NCBI GenBank assembly: GCA_018376905.1
Contig: JAHAAK010000008.1
Coordinates: 18,612 to 82,611, forward strand
From: Collinsella sp.
GTDB lineage: Bacteria > Actinomycetota > Coriobacteriia > Coriobacteriales > Coriobacteriaceae
Direction of reading: 5' to 3'
DNA: 64,000 bases
The notes below the pieces were generated by a model that did no database searches, had not been told where the DNA came from, and saw only the letters and a list, made by a program, of their open reading frames with translations. Position numbers and translations under genes: made by a program. Positions 1-8,502 of this stretch are shown in pieces; the stretch's first letter is position 1; the number at the start of each line of letters is the position of its first letter.

Positions 1-344
1 ATGACCTCGTCGCCGGGGTTGAGCATAGCCATGAATGTTGCCGACAGTGCCTCGGTCGCGCCGTCGGTCAGGATGACCTCGTCGGCCGAAAACGTAAAGC
101 CCGCGTCCTCCATATATGCGGACAGCGCCTCGCGCAGGGCGGGGCGGCCGTTGTTGGGCGGATAGTGCGTGTCGCCACGGTCAAGCGAGGCCGTCACCTC
201 GGCGCTAATCACGTCGGGCGTGGGAAAATCGGGCTCGCCGAGCGCAAGCGCAATGCATCCCGGATGCTGAGCGGCGAGCGCGTTAATTCGGCGGATGCCG
301 GAGGGCTTGAGCGTGGCAAGCGAGGTATTCATGGGCAGACGCAT
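1..344 (-). CDS. Class I/II aminotransferase, N-terminal part (cut by window edge)
   Basis: The gene starts at 344 on the minus strand with ATG, preceded by AAAGGA at 5-6 nt, and runs off the left edge after 114 codons. The N-terminus contains LALGEPDFPTP followed by a HYPPNNGRPALREAL stretch and DEVILTDGATEAL. These are the standard opening blocks of fold-type I PLP-dependent aminotransferases (aspartate/aromatic family). The catalytic lysine and the PLP-phosphate contacts lie outside the window, so the substrate cannot be read. It is transcribed away from the next gene, which starts at 438 on the plus strand, leaving a 93-nt divergent promoter region. Family is clear; specific function is not. 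Confidence 0.88.
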   Translation of the reverse strand, partial: MRLPMNTSLATLKPSGIRRINALAAQHPGCIALALGEPDFPTPDVISAEVTASLDRGDTHYPPNNGRPALREALSAYMEDAGFTFSADEVILTDGATEALSATFMAMLNPGDEV

Positions 345-437
345 GGCGTTCCTTTCGTAAGGGTTGCACTAGGATAGCGCGGCGGGAGGATGGCAGACGG
401 TGTAACCTAAACGGAAACGGACTGGAAAGGAGATGGC

Positions 438-1094
438 ATGGAGGCGATCGCACACGGCGATAAGCCCAAAACGCTGCAATCCATTGCGTATATCAGTATT
501 CCCGATAGCGCCAATCTTGAGTTTTTGCTTTGGGACCTCCAGGATGCCATCGCGGCGTATGCCCGGCTTTCCGGCACTTCGCTCCCCCGCCCGGTCGATC
601 TGGGGACGGACGATGCCGGCAGCGTTGTGGACGGCATCGTATTCGCTGTTGGGGATATGCTCGATGGCGAAGCGATGTCCGCCGTTGAGCAGGCACTCGA
701 TTGTGTTGTAGGCGCAGAAGCGCGCGTCTATGTCGTTGTTCAAGCCGCCTGCGGGAGTCCCGAGCAGGCGCACACGGTCGTTGGACATCTGCGCGAAGCG
801 TGCGAACGTCGAGGGCTGTCGTGGTGCGGTGGCATTGTCGCCTGCTGCGGCAACGGCATTGCAGCGCTTCGCCGATCCCCACGCATGGGCCTCTTGCGCC
901 GACCGTTTTCGGAAGCCATGGACAAGCTCGTGGGTGCGGTGCGCATGGGTTGTTCGGTTGAGCATGCGCAACGACTCGGCGGCGGCAATGCCGAGGACGT
1001 CGACACCGATGGCATGGCTTATGCCGAACCCGCGCTGCCCGCACCGATTTGGCATATCGCTATGAAATATCTCGGCAGTCGCTCATACATCTAA
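438..1094 (+). CDS. Conserved protein, possible flavodoxin-fold/NADPH-dependent FMN reductase-like
   Basis: A 218-residue protein with ATG at 438 behind a strong GGAAAGGAG site. It has no signal peptide or membrane segment. The second half alternates short beta strands and glycine-rich turns (ARVYVVVQAACGS near 95-107, GGIVACCGNGI near 135-145), then RMGLLRRPFSEAMDKLVGAVRMG. This arrangement resembles the C-terminal half of small flavodoxin-fold reductases, but no diagnostic FMN-binding motif is convincing. A long minus-strand frame covers the same bases; the plus frame is preferred because of its ribosome site and protein-like composition. Function is not recognised; a fold search would decide. 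Confidence 0.72.
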   Translation: MEAIAHGDKPKTLQSIAYISIPDSANLEFLLWDLQDAIAAYARLSGTSLPRPVDLGTDDAGSVVDGIVFAVGDMLDGEAMSAVEQALDCVVGAEARVYVVVQAACGSPEQAHTVVGHLREACERRGLSWCGGIVACCGNGIAALRRSPRMGLLRRPFSEAMDKLVGAVRMGCSVEHAQRLGGGNAEDVDTDGMAYAEPALPAPIWHIAMKYLGSRSYI

Positions 1095-1095
1095 A

Positions 1096-1659
1096 TTAAA
1101 AAGCTGCCCAGCCAACGGCCTCGCCCCAACGATCAATAAGCCGCTCCAGGCGCCAAGCCGCGTTGGCGGGGCTCGTCGACGGCAGTACGACAGCCGGCAG
1201 CCCCGTGCGCTCTTGCAGGTAGCGCCTGTAGAGCCGCCCGGCCGTGCCGCCGTTACAGACAACGACCTCGATCGGCGCGGCATCGGTAATGCGCTCGATA
1301 CGCGCCGGTACGACGTTTTTGATGCTGGCGTCGCTCGAGCCCTTGATGTCGCAGCTCTCAATCACATCCCACAGGGCCACGCCACCATTCAGCAACATAG
1401 CCCGCTTGGCGGCAATCGAGGCGTCGAGCGTCGCGGACTCACCGTCCGCCAAAGGTTCCCCCTCGTTGGGCGGCACGGGCGCACCAAGGCACGCAGCCAT
1501 CACGCGCCAAAAGCGGTTCTGCGGGTTGCCGTAATAGAAGGCATTGGCACGCGAGAGCACCGAGGGAAACGACCCCAGCACCAAAACGCGCGAGTGCTCG
1601 TCAAACACGGGCTCAAACCCATGCTCAATATGTTGATAGCCCTCGTCCGGCGCGGCCAC
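1096..1659 (-). CDS. DNA-deoxyinosine glycosylase, uracil-DNA glycosylase superfamily
   Basis: A 187-residue member of the uracil-DNA glycosylase superfamily, of the type named DNA-deoxyinosine (hypoxanthine) glycosylase. The N-terminal block VLVLGSFPSVLSR...FYYGNPQNRFW (about 25-53) is the family signature; near the C-terminus VVLPSTSPANA supplies the second active-site loop. It would remove deaminated adenine (or uracil) from DNA and open base-excision repair. The start is GTG at 1659, only 3 nt after the stop of the GH13 gene and behind a GAGG, so the two are cotranscribed. Coupling to a sugar hydrolase has no obvious logic. Precise base preference is inferred from the family only. Confidence 0.85.
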   Translation of the reverse strand: MAAPDEGYQHIEHGFEPVFDEHSRVLVLGSFPSVLSRANAFYYGNPQNRFWRVMAACLGAPVPPNEGEPLADGESATLDASIAAKRAMLLNGGVALWDVIESCDIKGSSDASIKNVVPARIERITDAAPIEVVVCNGGTAGRLYRRYLQERTGLPAVVLPSTSPANAAWRLERLIDRWGEAVGWAAF

Positions 1660-1662
1660 GAG

Positions 1663-3039
1663 CTAGGCCCTCAGCAGATAGCGCACCTCATAGGGTGCAA
1701 GCTCGAGGGTACCCGTAAGCTCGACCGTGGGCGCATCGTCGGCAAGCAGGTCGACGAAGGAGCCGTTGAGTTCGCCGGCCCCAAAGGTATAGGGCTCGTC
1801 CACGGCATTTACTGCCACGAGCACCGTCGCGTCGTCGCAGGCACGTTCGAACAGCAGCTGCTTGTTCTGGATCACCACGTTGCGATAGGCGCCGCAGTTG
1901 AGGGCGTGGGCCGCCGTGTCGTTTGCCGAGCGCAGGTGTGCCAGCTGCGTGATAAATGCGGTCAGCTCGTTGGGCGCGGGCTCATCGAGCGCAGGACGCA
2001 ACGCCCAATCGCCATCGGGGCCGCCCTTTTCGCCGGCAATCCCCCACTCGCTGCCGTAGTAGACGCACGGAATGCCCGGCATACCAAAGAGCATGCCGTA
2101 GGCGGGACGCAGACAGGACTTGTCGGTGAGGATGCTCGCCAGGCGCGGCACATCGTGGTTGTCGACAAACGACAGCAGATGTTTGCCGCGGTAGATGCAC
2201 CAGGGGTCGCCGCCAAACTGACGGTGCAGCGAATGGGCGATCTCGAACATGTTGACCGAGTTAAAGCTGGAGTACAGGCCCTTGTAGCACTCGTAGTTGG
2301 TGCAGGAGTCGAGCATCTCGTCGTTGACGATTTGGCTGTAGTCGCCGTGGAGCGTCTCGCCGATCAGCACAAAGTCGGGCTTGAGCTCACGGGTAAAAGC
2401 GTGCAGGCGGCGCATAAAGTCGCGGTCGAGCATATAGGCAACGTCCAGGCGCAGGCCGTCGACGCCAAAGACCTCGGCCCAGCGGCGCACGGACTCGAGC
2501 AGGTAATCGACCACGGCGGGGTTTTGCAGGTTGAGCTTCACGAGCTCAAAATGGCCTTCCCAGCCCTCGTACCAAAAGCCATCGCCGTAGCACGAGTCGC
2601 CATCAAAGCTGATGTGGAACCAGTCCTTGTAGGGCGAGTCCCACTTGCGCTCCTGCACATCGCGGAAGGCCCAAAAGCCACGGCCCACATGGTTGAAGAC
2701 GGCGTCGAGCACCACGCGGATGCCGTGGGCATGCAGTGTCTCGCACACGGCGGCAAAGTCGGCATTCCCACCCAAGCGACAATCGATGTGGCGCAGGCTG
2801 CGCGTGTCGTAGCCGTGGCTATCAGACTCGAGCGGCGGGTTGATGAGCACAGCGCCAACGCCGAGTTTCTGCAGGTAGTCGGCCCATTGGGCGATTTTCA
2901 TGATGGGGGCATCGGGATTGGCTGTGGCATCGGCGGCCTGGGCGAGCTCATCCTCGGCAACGGGCGCGGCGTTTTCGCGCGGAGCTCCGCAAAAGCCCAG
3001 CGGATAGATCTGATAGAACGTCGTCTCGTATGCCCACAT
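1663..3039 (-). CDS. Alpha-amylase family glycoside hydrolase (GH13)
   Basis: A 458-residue intracellular GH13 enzyme with no signal peptide. All four catalytic regions are present: DAVFNH (112-117), GLRLDV with nucleophile Asp199, the acid/base Glu228 in LIGETLHGDY, and FVDNHD with the transition-state Asp296. A C-terminal beta domain follows from about 375. The lack of a secretion signal and the compact size fit a cyclomaltodextrinase/maltogenic-amylase-like enzyme acting on imported maltodextrins, but substrate is inference. ATG at 3039 has a GGGAGG site 6 nt upstream. It is the first gene of a two-gene unit with the glycosylase downstream. Confidence 0.92.
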   Translation of the reverse strand: MWAYETTFYQIYPLGFCGAPRENAAPVAEDELAQAADATANPDAPIMKIAQWADYLQKLGVGAVLINPPLESDSHGYDTRSLRHIDCRLGGNADFAAVCETLHAHGIRVVLDAVFNHVGRGFWAFRDVQERKWDSPYKDWFHISFDGDSCYGDGFWYEGWEGHFELVKLNLQNPAVVDYLLESVRRWAEVFGVDGLRLDVAYMLDRDFMRRLHAFTRELKPDFVLIGETLHGDYSQIVNDEMLDSCTNYECYKGLYSSFNSVNMFEIAHSLHRQFGGDPWCIYRGKHLLSFVDNHDVPRLASILTDKSCLRPAYGMLFGMPGIPCVYYGSEWGIAGEKGGPDGDWALRPALDEPAPNELTAFITQLAHLRSANDTAAHALNCGAYRNVVIQNKQLLFERACDDATVLVAVNAVDEPYTFGAGELNGSFVDLLADDAPTVELTGTLELAPYEVRYLLRA

Positions 3040-3110
3040 AGCAACCTCCCGGTAAGCTCAACACAACGACATCCATTGTATGCCCGGCTTGTATCCTCTC
3101 CCCCAAAATA

Positions 3111-3177
3111 AGTTGCGGTGGAATAGTTCCTGCTTTGGCCTTCAGAGGCCTTAAACAGGAACTATTCCACCGCAACT
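3111..3177. repeat. Long perfect inverted repeat (AGTTGCGGTGGAATA family)
   Basis: Two perfect 22-bp arms, 3111-3132 and 3156-3177, are separated by 23 nt that hold a small inner GGCC/GGCC pair. It sits between the minus-strand MFS gene (stop at 3193) and the minus-strand GH13 gene (start 3039), so it could end the MFS transcript, though there is no T-run. The outer sequence AGTTGCGGTGGAATA recurs at 47504-47570 with a different inner stem, marking a dispersed family. Confidence 0.85.
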
Positions 3178-3192
3178 GATGAGGAGACGTGA

Positions 3193-4389
3193 TTAGGCAA
3201 CGGGTTTGGCGCGGCGAATGGCCGGGAACATCACCGTGATAGCGAGGATGGCGCCCACGACGGCAATCGCCCCGCCCGCGAAGCCAATCCAGGAGATACC
3301 GGGGCCCGAAACCACGGCGCCGCCGATCGCGGTGCCCGTGCCAATACCGAGGTTAAACAGGCCCGAGAAAATCGACATGGCGACGGCCGACGAATCCACC
3401 GGCGTGTACTTGATGAGCTCGGCCTGAAACGCCACGTTAAAGGCCGTGGAGCAGCAGCCCCATAGCGCGCAGACGGCAAGCACCGCCGCGAGCGATGACG
3501 CGACAGACCCCATAAGCAGCAAGGCGACCGGCACTCCGGAGAGCGTGATCGCAAGGAACGGAAAACGGTGCCCGTCGAACAGGCGGCCGAACAGCCAACT
3601 GCCCACCAGGCCGGAGCAGCCGAACGCCGTCAACGTCATAGTGATAGCGCTTGCGTCGACATGCGCGACCTGGGCCAGGAAAGGCTCGATATAGCTATAG
3701 CCCGCGTAATAGCCGGTCGCCATGAACACCGTAACGGCGTAGAGAGCGATGAGGAACGGGCTCTTGAGCAGCTCGGGCAGCTGCTTGAGCGTAAAACGCT
3801 CGCCCGCCGGCATGGTGGGGAACACCGTGGCCTGGTACACCACCGCAGCGGCAGAGAGGGCCCCAACCACGGCAAACGTCATACGCCAGCCCACGGCCAG
3901 GCCAATGGCGCGGCCGAGCGGCAGGCCGAAGATCTGTGCGATGGAAGAGCCCGTGGCGATCATGCTGATGGCGAGCGCCCCATGGCGCGTGTCAACCAGA
4001 CGCGACGCCATGATCGAGGCGACCGACCAGAACACGGCGTGCGCGCAGGCAACCACCAGGCGTGCGCAGACCAGAATGGGATAGGTCGGCGCCACGGCGG
4101 ACAGGAACTGGCCCAGCGAGAACACGGCAAGCACGCCGAGCAGCATCCGCTTGAACTCAAAGCGCGAAGCGAACACCATGAGCGGCAACGACAGCAGCAT
4201 GACGCCCCAGGCATAGACCGAGATCATGATGCCAGCTTGGGCCTCGGTGAGCGAAAACGATGCGGCGATGTCGGTCAGCAGACCGATGGGCATGAACTCC
4301 GACGTGTTGAACACGAACGCGCAGCAGGTGAGCCCGATAAGCGGGAGCCACTGCTTGAGCGTGATGCCATCTTGCCTTGCCTGACTCAT
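3193..4389 (-). CDS. MFS transporter, sugar/drug efflux type (DHA1, SotB-like)
   Basis: A 398-residue membrane protein with about 12 hydrophobic segments. The early segment CCAFVFNTSEFMPIGLLTDIA and the following AQAGIMISVYAWGVM match the DHA1 drug/sugar exporters related to SotB/YdeA and arabinose efflux permeases, which expel sugars or small toxic compounds using the proton gradient. ATG at 4389 is preferred over TTG at 4404 because GGAG lies 9 nt upstream of the ATG and overlaps the TTG. A TATATAAT -10-like sequence near 4425 (minus strand) suggests its own promoter. The substrate cannot be deduced. Confidence 0.9.
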   Translation of the reverse strand: MSQARQDGITLKQWLPLIGLTCCAFVFNTSEFMPIGLLTDIAASFSLTEAQAGIMISVYAWGVMLLSLPLMVFASRFEFKRMLLGVLAVFSLGQFLSAVAPTYPILVCARLVVACAHAVFWSVASIMASRLVDTRHGALAISMIATGSSIAQIFGLPLGRAIGLAVGWRMTFAVVGALSAAAVVYQATVFPTMPAGERFTLKQLPELLKSPFLIALYAVTVFMATGYYAGYSYIEPFLAQVAHVDASAITMTLTAFGCSGLVGSWLFGRLFDGHRFPFLAITLSGVPVALLLMGSVASSLAAVLAVCALWGCCSTAFNVAFQAELIKYTPVDSSAVAMSIFSGLFNLGIGTGTAIGGAVVSGPGISWIGFAGGAIAVVGAILAITVMFPAIRRAKPVA

Positions 4390-4434
4390 ATATAACGTCT
4401 CCAATCATTTTGAGCGGAGGCGATTATATAGCAA

Positions 4435-4468
4435 CGGCCCCGCATCCGTCAGTACAGATGCGGGGCCG
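4435..4468 (-). terminator. GC-rich hairpin after feoAB
   Basis: Perfect 12-bp arms 4435-4446 and 4457-4468 (CGGCCCCGCATC) around a 10-nt loop, 42 nt after the FeoAB stop on the minus strand. There is no clean T-run, so it may act as a weak terminator. The -10 of the MFS gene begins just beyond it. Confidence 0.6.
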
Positions 4469-4509
4469 CAATCAACTCAATACACAGAGGTTGCGCCGTC
4501 AATAAATAA

Positions 4510-6870
4510 CTAAGCCAACCCCAGCAATATGCCCGCCGAATGCACGACAAACGCCACGATCCAGGCGACCGTCACCTGGAACGCGAACACGGCAACGGCA
4601 TAGCGCGCGCCCAACTCGCTCCTGACGGCGCCGATGGCCGCCACGCAGGGCGGGTACAGCAACGTAAAGACCAGGAACACGTAAGCGGTAAACGGCGAAA
4701 ACATGGTCGACAGTGCCGCGGGCGAGGTCGCGCCCAAAAGCACGGTGAGGGTCGAGATGACACTCTCCTTGGCGATAAGTCCGGTGACGAGCGCCGTGGA
4801 TGCGCGCCAATCGCCAAAGCCAAGCGGCGCCAGCGCCGGCGCGATGATGCTGCCGAGGCCCGCAAGCAGGCTTTGCGACTGATCGGCGACCACATTAAAG
4901 CGGATATCGAACGTCTGAAGGAACCAGATGACCACGGTAGCGGCAAAGATAATGGTAAAGGCCTTGGTAATAAAGTCCTTGGCCTTATCCCATGCCAGCA
5001 TCACCGTCGTCTTGACGCTCGGCAGGCGGTAATTGGGAAGCTCCATGATAAACGGCACCGGGTCACCCTTAAATGCCGTGCGATTGAGCACCAAAGCCGC
5101 GATGCAACCGACCGCAATGCCAATCAGATAGAGCGAGACCATGGCGGGGACCGTCGCCTGCGGGAAAAACGCCCCGCACAGCAGACCGTAGACCGGCAAC
5201 TTGGCCGAACAGCTCATGAACGGCGTGAGCATGACCGTCATCTTGCGGTCGTGCTCGGATGGGAGCGTACGGGTCGACATGATAGCCGGCACGGTACAGC
5301 CAAAACCGACGAGCATAGGCACGAAGCTGCGGCCCGACAGGCCAAAGCGACGCAGCACTTTATCCATGACAAAGGCCACGCGCGCCATGTAGCCGGAGTC
5401 TTCCAGAATGGAGAGGAACAAAAAGAGCACGACGATAATCGGCAGGAAGGTCAGCACGCTGCCCACGCCCGTAAGCACGCCGTCGACAGCCAGCGAGCGC
5501 ACCACGTCGTTGGTGCCGAACGCCTTGAGGCCCGCATCGGCCGAGGCGATGATGGCAGCGATGCCGTCCTCCATAAGTCCCTGCAACGCCGCGCCGATCA
5601 CGCCAAACGTCAGCCAAAAGACGAGACCCATGATCACCAGGAACGCCGGAATGGCCGTGTAGCGACCCGTCAGGATGCGGTCGATCTTGACGGAACGCAC
5701 GTGCTCGCGGCTCTCGTGCGGCTTGATGACGCAGCGCCCACACACATCGCCGATAAAGCCGAAGCGCATGTCAGCCAGTGCAGATAGACGGTCGGTACCG
5801 GCCTCACCCTCCATCTGGGTAATGATGTGCTCGATGGCGTCAAGTTCGTTACGGTCCAGATGAAGCGCCTCGGTCACCAGCTCGTCGCCCTCAACCAGCT
5901 TGGTCGCCGCAAAACGCATCGGGATATGCGCCGTCGCGGCATGGTCCTCGATAAGATTGGCGATGCCGTGAATGCAGCGATGCAGCGCGCCGCCGTCTGG
6001 ACCATCGGGCGCGCAGAAGTCCAGGCGACCGGGGCGCTCGCGGAACCGCGCCACGTGCAAGGCATGATCCACCAACTCGCCAATACCCTCGTTGCGGGCA
6101 GCGCTAATGGGAACAACAGGCACGCCCAGCAGGCTCTCGAGCAGGTTGACGTCTACGGCGCCGCCATTGGCGGTTACCTCGTCCATCATGTTGAGCGCGA
6201 TGACCATCGGACGGTCGAGCTCCATGAGCTGCAGCGTCAGGTACAGGTTACGCTCGATGTTGGTGGCGTCGATGATGTCGATGATGGCGTCGGGATCTTC
6301 GTCCAAGATGAATTGGCGGCTGACGATTTCTTCGCCCGTGTACGGCGACAGGGAGTAAATGCCAGGCAGGTCGGTAACGCTCGCCTCGAGATGGTTACGG
6401 ATGGTGCCATCTTTGCGGTCGACCGTCACGCCGGGAAAGTTACCGACGTGCTGGTTGGAGCCCGTCAGCTGGTTGAATAACGTGGTCTTGCCGCAGTTTT
6501 GGTTGCCGGCGAGGGCAAAGTGCAGCGGCGCGCCCTCGGGCACGGCCGTCTTTGCCGCACGGGGCGAATACGTCCCCTCGCCCAGGGCCGGATGCTCCGT
6601 CGTGCCGATTGCGGCGTTAGCGCGCGGACCCGTATCGGTGTCGTGAATACCCACGAGCTCGATGCGAGCGGCATCGTCCTTGCGCAGTGTCAACTCGTAG
6701 CCACGCAGGCGGATCTCGAGCGGGTCGCCCATAGGGGCGTACTTCATCATGGTGACTTCGGTGCCCGGCGTTAGGCCCATGTCCAAAATATGCTGTCGGA
6801 GTGCCTGATCATCGGATGTCACCGATGCGACAACGGCGTCCTTTCCAATCTCGAGTGTATCGAGCTTCAC
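4510..6870 (-). CDS. feoB: Ferrous iron transporter, FeoA-FeoB fusion
   Basis: A 786-residue inner-membrane Fe(II) transporter. Residues 1-75 form a FeoA SH3-like domain (LRQHILDMGLTPGTEV, then PLEIRLRGYELTLRKDDA), joined by a linker of about 40 residues to FeoB. The G domain has G1 GNQNCGKTT (122-130), G3 DLPG in VTDLPGIYSLSPYTGEE, and the G4 motif NMMD. The membrane part follows from about 400, with the Gate motifs around SGYMARVAFVMD and GFGCTVPAIMSTRTL. FeoA and FeoB are separate proteins in many bacteria; here they are one chain, with no FeoC. ATG at 6870 follows an AAAGGA. The leader holds a possible iron-regulator site (6885-6918). Confidence 0.97.
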   Translation of the reverse strand: MKLDTLEIGKDAVVASVTSDDQALRQHILDMGLTPGTEVTMMKYAPMGDPLEIRLRGYELTLRKDDAARIELVGIHDTDTGPRANAAIGTTEHPALGEGTYSPRAAKTAVPEGAPLHFALAGNQNCGKTTLFNQLTGSNQHVGNFPGVTVDRKDGTIRNHLEASVTDLPGIYSLSPYTGEEIVSRQFILDEDPDAIIDIIDATNIERNLYLTLQLMELDRPMVIALNMMDEVTANGGAVDVNLLESLLGVPVVPISAARNEGIGELVDHALHVARFRERPGRLDFCAPDGPDGGALHRCIHGIANLIEDHAATAHIPMRFAATKLVEGDELVTEALHLDRNELDAIEHIITQMEGEAGTDRLSALADMRFGFIGDVCGRCVIKPHESREHVRSVKIDRILTGRYTAIPAFLVIMGLVFWLTFGVIGAALQGLMEDGIAAIIASADAGLKAFGTNDVVRSLAVDGVLTGVGSVLTFLPIIVVLFLFLSILEDSGYMARVAFVMDKVLRRFGLSGRSFVPMLVGFGCTVPAIMSTRTLPSEHDRKMTVMLTPFMSCSAKLPVYGLLCGAFFPQATVPAMVSLYLIGIAVGCIAALVLNRTAFKGDPVPFIMELPNYRLPSVKTTVMLAWDKAKDFITKAFTIIFAATVVIWFLQTFDIRFNVVADQSQSLLAGLGSIIAPALAPLGFGDWRASTALVTGLIAKESVISTLTVLLGATSPAALSTMFSPFTAYVFLVFTLLYPPCVAAIGAVRSELGARYAVAVFAFQVTVAWIVAFVVHSAGILLGLA

Positions 6871-6884
6871 GCGCTCATCCTTTC

Positions 6885-6918
6885 GTTAGACGCGGTTAAC
6901 CGTTTACCGTGGCTAACC
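6885..6918. promoter_or_regulatory. Possible DtxR-type operator upstream of feoAB
   Basis: Between a -10-like TATCAT (minus strand, plus positions 6934-6939) and the feoAB ribosome site lie TTAG/TTAACC/CTAACC half-sites: GTTAG at 6885, GGTTAACC at 6894-6901 and GGCTAACC at 6911-6918, the last two in inverted orientation. DtxR/IdeR boxes have TTAG...CTAA symmetry, and feo genes are commonly iron-regulated, so iron-dependent repression is plausible. The match to the consensus is loose. Confidence 0.35.
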
Positions 6919-6991
6919 AACTCGTAACGACAAATGATAGCGCTCTGAACTATTTTATAAAGTCAAATACCGATGTTTACCTGCGCAAACT

Positions 6992-7312
6992 TTATGCGGT
7001 GCGCCCCGAAAGCTCTTTGCGCATACCGCTCAGCGAGATCGAAACGGAACCCGACCGCGCGGTAGCAGTGAGTCGATCACCCTCGACTGACCCCGTGCAT
7101 GTAAAGGGCGCCTTGCCCATCAAGACGTGGGAGATAGTACCCGAGAGTTCAAAGAAATCGCCCTCAGCGCGGGCACTCGAGAGAGCGATATTGAGACCCC
7201 TGACGTTTAGTACTGCCCTGAGCACGCCGTTCACCCCATGTGAAAACGTCACCTCGCCGCGTTTACTCCCCACCAGCGTCTGGGCCGAAACCACATACGT
7301 ACCCTCAAGCAT
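6992..7312 (-). CDS. Small conserved protein, predicted beta-barrel
   Basis: A 106-residue protein starting at ATG 7312 behind a very strong AGGAGGAG. The sequence MLEGTYVVSAQTLVGSKRGEVTF... alternates strands and glycine turns in roughly eight beta strands with a repeat-like layout (GTY...GSKRGEVTF, GTI...MGKAPFTCTG, GSVEGDRLTATA). I recall such short lipocalin-like proteins next to flavin-dependent oxidoreductases in gut actinobacteria, but that link is from memory. No catalytic residues or signal peptide are visible. A longer minus frame extending to 7582 overlaps the esterase gene and is not supported. Function unknown. Confidence 0.7.
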   Translation of the reverse strand: MLEGTYVVSAQTLVGSKRGEVTFSHGVNGVLRAVLNVRGLNIALSSARAEGDFFELSGTISHVLMGKAPFTCTGSVEGDRLTATARSGSVSISLSGMRKELSGRTA

Positions 7313-7359
7313 GGCTCCTCCTCTAAGCAGACTTTTTGAAACGGGCAAGTAGTCTACTT

Positions 7360-8259
7360 TTACATATGGCGCTCCAGGAAGCGGAAGGCTAGGCGAATCC
7401 AAGGGCGGACCGCCACCTGCTTGTCCTCGTTGTCGACCGCGGTGTTGGCGTTGCCGAGCGAAAGGCCGTGACCACCCTGGTCGAAGACGTGCATCTCGCA
7501 TGCAACGCCCTCCTCGGCCATGCGCTGCGCAAACGGGTAGACCTGCGCGATCGGCGCCGTCTTGTCGTCGGACACGCCCCACACAAAGGTCGGTGGCATC
7601 TGACGCGAAACATGCGTGGTGGGGCAGATGTCGGCCAGATGCTCGTCAGTTGCCTCGCCGCCCGTCACCATCGACAGGTAGTCGTTGAGCAAATCGCGCC
7701 CCGTCTTGCCGCCCGTCTTGGGCACACGCAAGTCAATGCGCGGATCGCGCGTCTGCATGTCGCGCACATAGGCAAAGTCGAGCAATGGATAGCCCAGCAC
7801 CACGGCATCGGGACGAATGTCGTCCGGACGCGCCCCGGCAAGTGCCGCGAAGGGGCCGGTCTTCCACTGTGTTGCCAGCGAGGCGCAGATCATACCGCCC
7901 GCCGAGAATCCCACTACGCACACGCGCTTAGGATCGACATGCCACTCGTCGGCGTTGGCGCGCACCGTGGCGACCATCTTGGCAAGATCTGCCTGGGGGT
8001 GCGGAAAGCCCACGTCACCCGTAGAACTCGTGACATAGTTGAGCACAAAGGCCTGGTAGCCGTGATCCAAAAACGCAAACGCCACGGGATCCTGCTCATG
8101 CGGAGCGATATGCGTAAACGCACCTCCGCCGCAGATAATCACGGCAGGGCGGCGGCCATTCGGTTTATCGGGCAGCGGCTCGGCACCCAGATACGTAAAG
8201 GTCGCCGGATATTCCTCGGTCGGCTCCTCGCCCCACAGCGCATGGTTCTCGACAATCAT
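7360..8259 (-). CDS. Alpha/beta hydrolase, acetyl-esterase/lipase type
   Basis: A 299-residue serine hydrolase. The oxyanion-hole block PAVIICGGGAFTHIAPHEQDP and the nucleophile elbow GFSAGG are followed by an acid in VWGVSDDKTAPI and the catalytic His in FDQGGHGLSLG, the triad of the BD-FAE/acetyl esterase group. There is no signal peptide, so it would act in the cytoplasm, perhaps deacetylating sugars or xenobiotics. ATG at 8259 with AGGGAG upstream is chosen; the frame continues open to 8466, but the extension (RKRFICVSRLGQRPYSTLL...) does not look like hydrolase sequence. The small beta-barrel gene follows 47 nt downstream on the same strand. Confidence 0.9.
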   Translation of the reverse strand: MIVENHALWGEEPTEEYPATFTYLGAEPLPDKPNGRRPAVIICGGGAFTHIAPHEQDPVAFAFLDHGYQAFVLNYVTSSTGDVGFPHPQADLAKMVATVRANADEWHVDPKRVCVVGFSAGGMICASLATQWKTGPFAALAGARPDDIRPDAVVLGYPLLDFAYVRDMQTRDPRIDLRVPKTGGKTGRDLLNDYLSMVTGGEATDEHLADICPTTHVSRQMPPTFVWGVSDDKTAPIAQVYPFAQRMAEEGVACEMHVFDQGGHGLSLGNANTAVDNEDKQVAVRPWIRLAFRFLERHM

Positions 8260-8502
8260 ATGTGCTCCCTTCGCGCAAATTAAGCGCCCTTGTTTTTTGC
8301 CTTCAAGCGTACCCCACTTGAACCCGTGGCGCAGAAACACTCCGGCAATAAGTTTCCCTTCAACTGATATATCACATAATCCCAGCTCAGAGGTATCTTT
8401 GAGCAGCGTAGAATAGGGGCGTTGACCAAGCCGCGAAACACATATGAAACGTTTCCGGCAAACCAAACGCGCGATATGCGCCTATTTAAGTTGGAGGCAA
8501 CT

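Noticed and set aside
369..1055. 228-residue minus frame opposite the gene at 438
   Set aside because: Lacks a good ribosome site and has low-complexity composition; the plus frame has GGAAAGGAG and a plausible fold.
1213..3111. 632-residue open frame opposite the glycosylase and GH13 genes
   Set aside because: Crosses two real genes and their junction on the other strand; no recognisable domain.
6992..7582. 196-residue version of the small beta-barrel gene
   Set aside because: Would overlap the esterase gene by over 200 nt; AGGAGGAG supports the start at 7312.
8260..8466. N-terminal extension of the esterase frame
   Set aside because: The extra residues are unlike hydrolase sequence, while ATG 8259 has a proper ribosome site.
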